From: Lentimonas sp. CC4
GTDB lineage: Bacteria > Verrucomicrobiota > Verrucomicrobiia > Opitutales > Coraliomargaritaceae
Assembly: GCF_902728235.1 (NCBI RefSeq)
Contig: NZ_CACVBO010000001.1
Coordinates: 2,070,001-2,134,000, forward strand
DNA length: 64,000 nt
Direction: 5' to 3'
Both the position numbers and the translations under genes were made by a program. A model generated the notes under the pieces. It searched no databases. It was not told the origin of the DNA and was given only the letters and a program-made list of their open reading frames with translations. Within the stretch, counting starts at the first letter, position 1; each line of letters starts with the position of its first letter. This document shows, in pieces, positions 59,275-64,000 of this stretch.

Positions 59275-61200
59275 ATGGACTTTTTCGAAGCACAAGAGTT
59301 GGCTCGCAAACGCACACGCCTGATGGTGGTGCTGTTCGCTTTGGCTGTCCTTAGTATTGCTGGCGCGCTTTATGGCGTGGTGGTGTATGTCATGGAGTCG
59401 GGTCTGCTCGATTCCAAAGACGCCGTGCCGACGCCGATGGTGCTATGGCAGCCGGATTTGTTTTTCTATACGCTGGCGGGTGTTGTGGTGTTGGTGACAT
59501 GTTGCTCGCTGTTTAAAGTGGCGCAGTTGCGTTCCGGTGGCGGCTATGTCGCTCGATCCATGGGCGGGCGCGAAGTCGAGCAAACCACGAAGGATGCCGA
59601 TGAGCGCATGTTGATGAATATCGTCGAGGAAATGTCGATTGCATCGGGCGTGCCTATGCCAGAAGTCTATATCTTGCCCGAAGAAGGGATCAACGCCTTC
59701 GCGGCTGGTTTCAATCCAGCCGATGCGGTGGTCGCGGTCACGCATGGCTGTATTCGCACCTTGAATCGCGATGAGTTGCAAGGCGTCGTCGCGCACGAGT
59801 TTAGCCATATTCTGAATGGCGATATGCGTCTGAATATTCGCCTGATGGGTGTGTTGTTTGGGATTCTTGCGATTGCGGTCGTCGGGCAGTTGGCGTTTCG
59901 TAGCACTGCTGAGGCCAGCTTCTGGAGCGGTCGCCGCCGGAGTAAAGAGGGCGGTGGTGCGGTGCTCGTCATTATGGCGATCGGCCTCGCTGTCATGGCG
60001 ATCGGTTATATCGGTGTGTTTTTCGGTCGTATGATTCAAAGTTCGATTTCGCGTCAGCGTGAGTTTCTGGCCGATGCGGCTGCCGTGCAATTTACGCGTA
60101 ATCCCGATGGGATCGCTGGCGCATTGAAAAAGATCGGTGGCACTCCGCTGCATGGCGCCGTGAGCAATGCGCACTCGCAGGAAGCCGCGCACTTTTTCTT
60201 TGCGAGTGCGTTGAAGTCGAATCTGGGCGGTGCGTTTGCCACGCATCCACCGCTGGATCAGCGCATTGCCGCGATTGATCCGAACTGGGATGGCAAATTC
60301 GTCAGTGGCGCGCGCAAGTCAGCGCGTCGACAATCCGGCCAACAGCCTCCGAAGATCAATCGTGCCGCCGCCCAGTCACATGATTTTATCAATGCCATCG
60401 GACAGGTCAGTGCGGCGGCAATCCTCAGCGCACAAGAAATTCATGGGCAGATCGGCAACGATTTAGATCGCCTCCATCAGAGCAACGACTCCGCACGCGG
60501 CGTCTTGATCGGGCTGCAAATCTCAGCCAGTGACGCAGGGGATGATGCGGCTCAATTAAAAATGGTGAAGGGGCGCATTGATGGTGCGGTGTATCGTGAG
60601 CTTGAGGCATGGTTGCCACGTTTGCGCGCGCTTAATTTGAACCAGCGCTTTGCCTTGTTTGATGCTGCGTTGCCAATGGCAGCCGGGCGCGACCTCGATA
60701 CATTTGCTCAGTTGAGTCAATTGATCTACGATCTTGCGCACAGTGATGGTGCGATTGAGTTGGAAGAATTCGCGCTTATGCGTGCGGTTGCTGGCTATTT
60801 AGAAGACCGCAGGAATCCTTCGCGTAAGGTGGCGCCGCTCTCGCCAGCGAAAATGGAAATGCCACTGTGCGTGATGCTTTCGGCGATCACTTACACCGCA
60901 GCGGTTGAACCTGCAGAGCGCGAAGCCGCGTTTAAGGCAGGTGCTCGTAAATGTAGTCGTTACTTACTTAAGGAGCCGCTCTTGTTGCCGGAAGAGGCGA
61001 TTACCTTTGATGCCTTGGAAGCCGCGTTAGATCTTTTTGTGCAGCTGCCGTTGCCGCAAAAGAAAGTGATTTTTGAAGGTGCGCTGGCTGTCGTGCTCGC
61101 CGATGAAAAAGTTGCGCAAGAGGAACTTAGTTTGATTCGTGTGATTGCGACCAGTCTCAGTTTGCCGATGCCGCCATTGATTAGTGAAGAGGCCGCGTAG
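59275..61200 (+). CDS. M48 (HtpX-like) membrane protease with long C-terminal extension
   Basis: A 641-residue zinc protease. Two N-terminal membrane helices (about 17-40 and 64-84) and two more after the active site (about 186-206 and 228-255) flank the catalytic VVAHEFSHILNGDMR (His174, Glu175, His178). The third ligand lies in SRQREFLADAAAVQFTRNP. ATHPPLDQRIAAI ends the HtpX-like part near 345. The remaining ~300 residues are helical and not in ordinary HtpX, with LPRLRALNLNQRFALFDAAL, an acidic LIYDLAHSDGAIELEEFALM and repeats of it near the C terminus (ADEKVAQEELSLIRVIATSL), reminiscent of TerB-like motifs. It follows lemA directly. Confidence 0.92.
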   Translation: MDFFEAQELARKRTRLMVVLFALAVLSIAGALYGVVVYVMESGLLDSKDAVPTPMVLWQPDLFFYTLAGVVVLVTCCSLFKVAQLRSGGGYVARSMGGREVEQTTKDADERMLMNIVEEMSIASGVPMPEVYILPEEGINAFAAGFNPADAVVAVTHGCIRTLNRDELQGVVAHEFSHILNGDMRLNIRLMGVLFGILAIAVVGQLAFRSTAEASFWSGRRRSKEGGGAVLVIMAIGLAVMAIGYIGVFFGRMIQSSISRQREFLADAAAVQFTRNPDGIAGALKKIGGTPLHGAVSNAHSQEAAHFFFASALKSNLGGAFATHPPLDQRIAAIDPNWDGKFVSGARKSARRQSGQQPPKINRAAAQSHDFINAIGQVSAAAILSAQEIHGQIGNDLDRLHQSNDSARGVLIGLQISASDAGDDAAQLKMVKGRIDGAVYRELEAWLPRLRALNLNQRFALFDAALPMAAGRDLDTFAQLSQLIYDLAHSDGAIELEEFALMRAVAGYLEDRRNPSRKVAPLSPAKMEMPLCVMLSAITYTAAVEPAEREAAFKAGARKCSRYLLKEPLLLPEEAITFDALEAALDLFVQLPLPQKKVIFEGALAVVLADEKVAQEELSLIRVIATSLSLPMPPLISEEAA

Positions 61201-61232
61201 CTGGGCGAAATTTTATTTAGATATTCTTTGAT

Positions 61233-61631
61233 ATGAGTCCTGAAGCGATTCCTTTTATATTTATTTTCTTCATTATCATTGCGATCTTGTTTCGTCTCGC
61301 GGCGGGTTCGTTTGATGGAGACCGTGTTAAAGGGTATATTGAGAATACTCTTGGCGGCGAATTGATTGACCAAAGCTGGGCACCTTTTGGTCCTGGTTGG
61401 TATGGGGAGAAGGACTCGCGCATTTATGAGATCATCTACAAAGATCGCGCCGGGGCGACGCATCGGGCCAACGTAAAGACTTCGATGCTTAGCGGTGTGT
61501 ATTTGACGAATGATACAATCATTGAGCAACCTGCGGTTGCGCAATCGACTGTGCGCCGATCATTGGATGAAGAAGCGGAGGCGCTCAAAGCGCGTCTGCG
61601 TGAGATCGAAGATCTGAAGGAACGAGGGTAG
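61233..61631 (+). CDS. Small membrane-anchored protein of unknown function
   Basis: A 132-residue protein with one N-terminal membrane helix (residues ~5-25, AIPFIFIFFIIIAILFRLAA). A compact domain follows (FDGDRVKGYIENTLGGELID, then GPGWYGEKDSRIYEIIYKDR and AGATHRANVKTSMLSGVYLT). A C-terminal amphipathic helix ends it (SLDEEAEALKARLREIEDLK). The function is unknown; the middle part looks like a small protein-interaction or sensor fold. It lies 32 bases after the M48 gene on the same strand, so it could be the third gene of that operon. A short repeat-rich gap follows. Confidence 0.75.
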   Translation: MSPEAIPFIFIFFIIIAILFRLAAGSFDGDRVKGYIENTLGGELIDQSWAPFGPGWYGEKDSRIYEIIYKDRAGATHRANVKTSMLSGVYLTNDTIIEQPAVAQSTVRRSLDEEAEALKARLREIEDLKERG

Positions 61632-61689
61632 TTTCTCCGGCTATCGCGTTCATACTGCCTCGCGCAGCATTTTTTAAAAGCTGTCATCA

Positions 61690-61752
61690 GTAGGGGCTTT
61701 GCTTTGTCAGCGACCATGAGCTTGTCGTATTGGCGAAGACCGCGCACAGGCC
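61690..61752 (+). repeat. Dispersed GTAGGGGCTTTGC repeat
   Basis: GTAGGGGCTTTGCTTTGTCA ... TGGCGAAGACCGCGCACAGG matches the copy at 46752 over most of its length. It lies in the 414-bp gap between the small membrane protein and the glycosyltransferase (61632-62045). Confidence 0.75.
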
Positions 61753-61821
61753 ACGAGCACACGAAGGTTCGGAACGCCTCAAGCACCACAGACCTAGCAA
61801 ATTACTTGCGCGCCTGTTACT

Positions 61822-61924
61822 CTCTTAATCTTACTCTTTATCGTAATCTTAATCGAAGCGTAGTGATTGAAGACCTTACGAATGAGTCCAGAGGATTAAG
61901 ATTATGAGTAAGATTACGATTATG
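61822..61924. repeat. Inverted GTAATCTTAATC repeats
   Basis: CTCTTAATCTTACTCTTTAT plus CGTAATCTTAATC (61822-61854) and, facing, GATTAAGATTATGAGTAAGA plus TTACGATTATGA (61893-61924) form an inverted pair with a 38-base loop. A single related copy lies directly upstream of lipB (52343-52364). Confidence 0.75.
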
Positions 61925-62045
61925 ACGTCGAATATCCTTATATCTCTATTTGTGAGACAGTCTCCAAGCAGCACCCCTGCAGAGTTTACGTAATTGAAAC
62001 AGGACTGTCACCTGTTTGAGCTGGTTGTCATATATTCTTCGCAGT

Positions 62046-63224
62046 GTGAAAATTGCATTGGTGACAGAAACCTATCCGCCAGAAGTCAATGGTGTGGCGA
62101 TGACGCTACATCGTTTAGTTGCTGGTATTTTGTCTGTGGGGCATACGATGCAGTTGGTGCGTCCGCAACAAGCTCCTCAGGTTGAACCGACTGACTTAGA
62201 GTGGCAACTGGAGGAGTTGCTCGTTAGTAGCGTGCCACTTCCAGGCTACGATGGCCTACGTATTGGTATGCCTGCCATGGGGCGCATGAAGCGTTTATGG
62301 AAGCGCTCGCGGCCAGATGTGGTGCACATTGCGACTGAAGGGCCACTCGGCGCTGCGGCACTTTGGGTGGCACGGCGCATGCGGATTCCAGTGGTTTCGA
62401 GCTTTCATACCAATTTTCATAGCTATGGGGCGCACTATGGAGTGGGTCTGCTACAAGGTGTGGGCTTCGCCTATCTGCGAGCCTTTCACAATTATACGGC
62501 AGCGACGTTTGCGCCGACGCGCGCCATTTGCGAGGAGCTCGCTGCGCAAGGCATTCGTCATACACGAGTGATGAGCCGTGGGGTGGATTGTGATTTGTAT
62601 CAACCGAGTGCGCGTTGTGAGGCACTGCGCGCGAGTTGGCTGGGTAACATGACTGCTCCAGTGGTGCTCTATGTCGGACGCATTGCGCAGGAGAAAAATA
62701 TGGCTCTAGCGATTCGTGGGTTTTACGAGATCCAGTGCAAGCAGCCTAATGCCTGTTTCGTGTTGGTGGGCGATGGGCCGATGCGTGCGGAGCTGGAAGC
62801 GGCGCATCCCGAATTTATTTTCACCGGATTTCAACGCGGAGCGGATCTAGCGAAGTGCTATGCCTCGGCGGATGTCTTTTTATTTCCGAGCGTGACCGAG
62901 ACGTTCGGCAATGTGCTAACCGAAGCGATGGCGAGTGGCTTAGCCTGTGTCGCCTATGACTATGCCGCTGCGAGGGAATATGCAACAGACGGTGTCCACG
63001 CACTCTTGGCTGCTAAAGGGGATGAGGCTGGCTTTATTGCGGCCGCCGGGCGGTTGGTAAATGATGAACGATTGATTGAACAACTGGGCGCTGCCGCTCG
63101 GGAATTGGCACTGCAGCTAAGTTGGAGTTCCGTCGTTCGTGCTTACTTAGCCGATACCTCCGCGATTCTGCAGGAGGAGCACACCGCTGTGGATGCTCCC
63201 TTACACACTTTAGAAACGATATGA
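62046..63224 (+). CDS. GT4-type glycosyltransferase
   Basis: A 392-residue GT-B enzyme of the family that includes MgtA/PimB-like mannosyltransferases. The N-terminal KIALVTETYPPEVNGVAMTL is the classic start. PDVVHIATEGPLGAAALWVA and PVVSSFHTNFHSYGAHYG are the acceptor-side motifs. The donor half has LYVGRIAQEKNM, FVLVGDGPMRAELEAA and the E-X7-E stretch VTETFGNVLTEAMASG. I start at the GTG at 62046, which gives this N terminus; a TTG 30 bases upstream is less likely. Its stop overlaps the LpxH-like start (ATGA). The sugar is unknown; glycolipid or polysaccharide work is suggested by the pair. Confidence 0.92.
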   Translation: MKIALVTETYPPEVNGVAMTLHRLVAGILSVGHTMQLVRPQQAPQVEPTDLEWQLEELLVSSVPLPGYDGLRIGMPAMGRMKRLWKRSRPDVVHIATEGPLGAAALWVARRMRIPVVSSFHTNFHSYGAHYGVGLLQGVGFAYLRAFHNYTAATFAPTRAICEELAAQGIRHTRVMSRGVDCDLYQPSARCEALRASWLGNMTAPVVLYVGRIAQEKNMALAIRGFYEIQCKQPNACFVLVGDGPMRAELEAAHPEFIFTGFQRGADLAKCYASADVFLFPSVTETFGNVLTEAMASGLACVAYDYAAAREYATDGVHALLAAKGDEAGFIAAAGRLVNDERLIEQLGAAARELALQLSWSSVVRAYLADTSAILQEEHTAVDAPLHTLETI

Positions 63225-64000
63225 AAAAAATACACTACAAGACGATTATACTATCGGACGTTCACTTGGGAACGCCACATTGCCAGATTGATGAGGTAAA
63301 TGATTTTTTGAAATACACACGTTGTGACCAGTTGATATTAAATGGCGATATCATTGATGGATGGCAGCTCCGGCGATCCGGGAAATGGAAAACCAGTGAT
63401 AGTCGGTTTGTGCGATTAATTCTTAAGAAGATGGAGAAGCAAGATACAGAAGTAATTTACCTGAGAGGGAATCACGATGATGTGCTCAGGCGGTTTTTAC
63501 CGTTAAATTTCAGTAAGCTTCGGTTTTGCGAAGACTATATCTTCGAGACGAACCAGAAGAAATATCTCGTGCTACATGGTGATGTCTTTGACCTTGTAAC
63601 GACGCATATGAAATTTCTCTCACACATTGGTGATTTCGGTTACCAATGGCTATTGCGCTTTAATCGACTTTATAGCCGCTGGTGGCGTTGGAAGGGCAAG
63701 GGCGAGTTCTCTCTCAGTAAATATATTAAAGGGCGCGTTAAGTCGGCTGTGAGCTTTATCTCTAACTATGAAGAACAAGTGGCGAAGTTAGCGAAAGCAC
63801 GTGGCTGTGATGGTGTGATGTGTGGTCATATTCACAGTGCAGATGATAAGATGATTGATGGTATTCACTATTTAAATTCAGGTGACTGGGTAGAGTCCAA
63901 AACTGCGATCGTGGAACACTTCGATGGGCAGATGGAATTAATCACTTACGATCAATTTCGTGCGCACCTGAATCACCAGGTCTTTGAAGGCGGCGATGAC
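63221..64000 (+). CDS. LpxH-like metallophosphoesterase, 3' end missing
   Basis: The first 260 residues are present and the frame is open to the right edge. The calcineurin-like motifs are all there in order: LSDVHLGTPHC, NGDIIDGWQLRRSG, LRGNHDDVLRRF, VLHGDVFD and MCGHIHSAD. The arrangement with GDIID-W, RGNHD and an all-helical insert (HIGDFGYQWLLRFNRLYSRW) is typical of the UDP-2,3-diacylglucosamine pyrophosphatase group (LpxH and its relatives), often annotated so without proof. It overlaps the glycosyltransferase stop by 4 bases, so translation is coupled. A role in lipid A or another glycolipid is likely but not shown. Confidence 0.88.
   Translation, partial: MKKIHYKTIILSDVHLGTPHCQIDEVNDFLKYTRCDQLILNGDIIDGWQLRRSGKWKTSDSRFVRLILKKMEKQDTEVIYLRGNHDDVLRRFLPLNFSKLRFCEDYIFETNQKKYLVLHGDVFDLVTTHMKFLSHIGDFGYQWLLRFNRLYSRWWRWKGKGEFSLSKYIKGRVKSAVSFISNYEEQVAKLAKARGCDGVMCGHIHSADDKMIDGIHYLNSGDWVESKTAIVEHFDGQMELITYDQFRAHLNHQVFEGGDD

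Overview
The window looks like chromosomal DNA of a diderm, free-living bacterium of the Verrucomicrobiota, probably the marine Opitutae (Coraliomargarita/Lentimonas-like). This rests on the general character of the proteins: LPS genes (lpxD and an LpxH-like phosphoesterase), many signal-peptide proteins and lipoproteins, a DUF481 outer-membrane protein, a TonB-dependent receptor, Lys/Ala-rich proteins, and many short dispersed intergenic repeats. Base composition is close to balanced throughout. I could not run a 16S or marker-gene search, so the taxonomy is inference. Most of the window is core chromosome. Clearly mobile or accessory pieces are one intact ISL3-type insertion sequence, two toxin-antitoxin loci and at least four families of dispersed intergenic repeats.

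Layout. 1-7.4 kb: a truncated DUF481 gene, ilvB, a YmdB-type phosphodiesterase, a RelB/ParE-like TA locus whose toxin is frameshifted in a T6 run, a lipocalin lipoprotein, a [2Fe-2S] ferredoxin, and the rpsP-trmD-rplS ribosomal operon, which lacks the usual rimM. 7.4-19.8 kb: a 97-bp tandem repeat, a giant AsmA-like envelope protein, lpxD, sppA, an acidic lipoprotein, the ISL3 element inserted in the A/T tract of a terminator, a dehydrogenase with histone-H1-like Lys/Ala tails, and moeA. 19.8-23.5 kb: a tight operon of a RimK-like ATP-grasp ligase with a TrkA_C tail, an AstE/AspA-like metallo-deacylase, a RimB-like retropepsin and a ZntB/CorA-type transporter.

23.6-31.8 kb: a peptide/nickel-type ABC importer (binding protein, two permeases, two ATPases). 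Its second ATPase gene is separated from the rest by oppositely oriented higBA, an MBL-fold hydrolase and a DUF4250 gene. 31.9-37.2 kb: a complete glucose-type PTS made of a PtsG IIC-IIB protein with a second IIB domain lacking the catalytic Cys and an EIIA-HPr-EI fusion, with an AraC regulator upstream. 37.3-46.6 kb: recQ, a BspA-type leucine-rich repeat protein, the SAM-cycle genes metK-ahcY, a tRNA-Leu whose anticodon reads AAG, and an RGG-rich protein with Ala/Glu tails.

46.6-64 kb: a TonB-dependent receptor, a membrane-anchored hypothetical, lipB-lipA, a three-gene operon of unknown function (a conserved hypothetical, a degenerate ECF-sigma-like protein and a PhoD-like protein without its active-site residues), acylphosphatase followed by an ABC exporter operon, lemA with a long M48 protease, and a GT4 glycosyltransferase translationally coupled to an LpxH-like phosphoesterase that runs off the right edge.

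The most promising loci for new biology are the H1-tailed dehydrogenase (16.4-17.6 kb), the RimK-TrkA_C/AstE/RimB/ZntB operon (19.8-23.5 kb) and the sigma-like/pseudo-PhoD operon (52.5-55.4 kb). I see no CRISPR array, prophage, rRNA operon or recognisable riboswitch.
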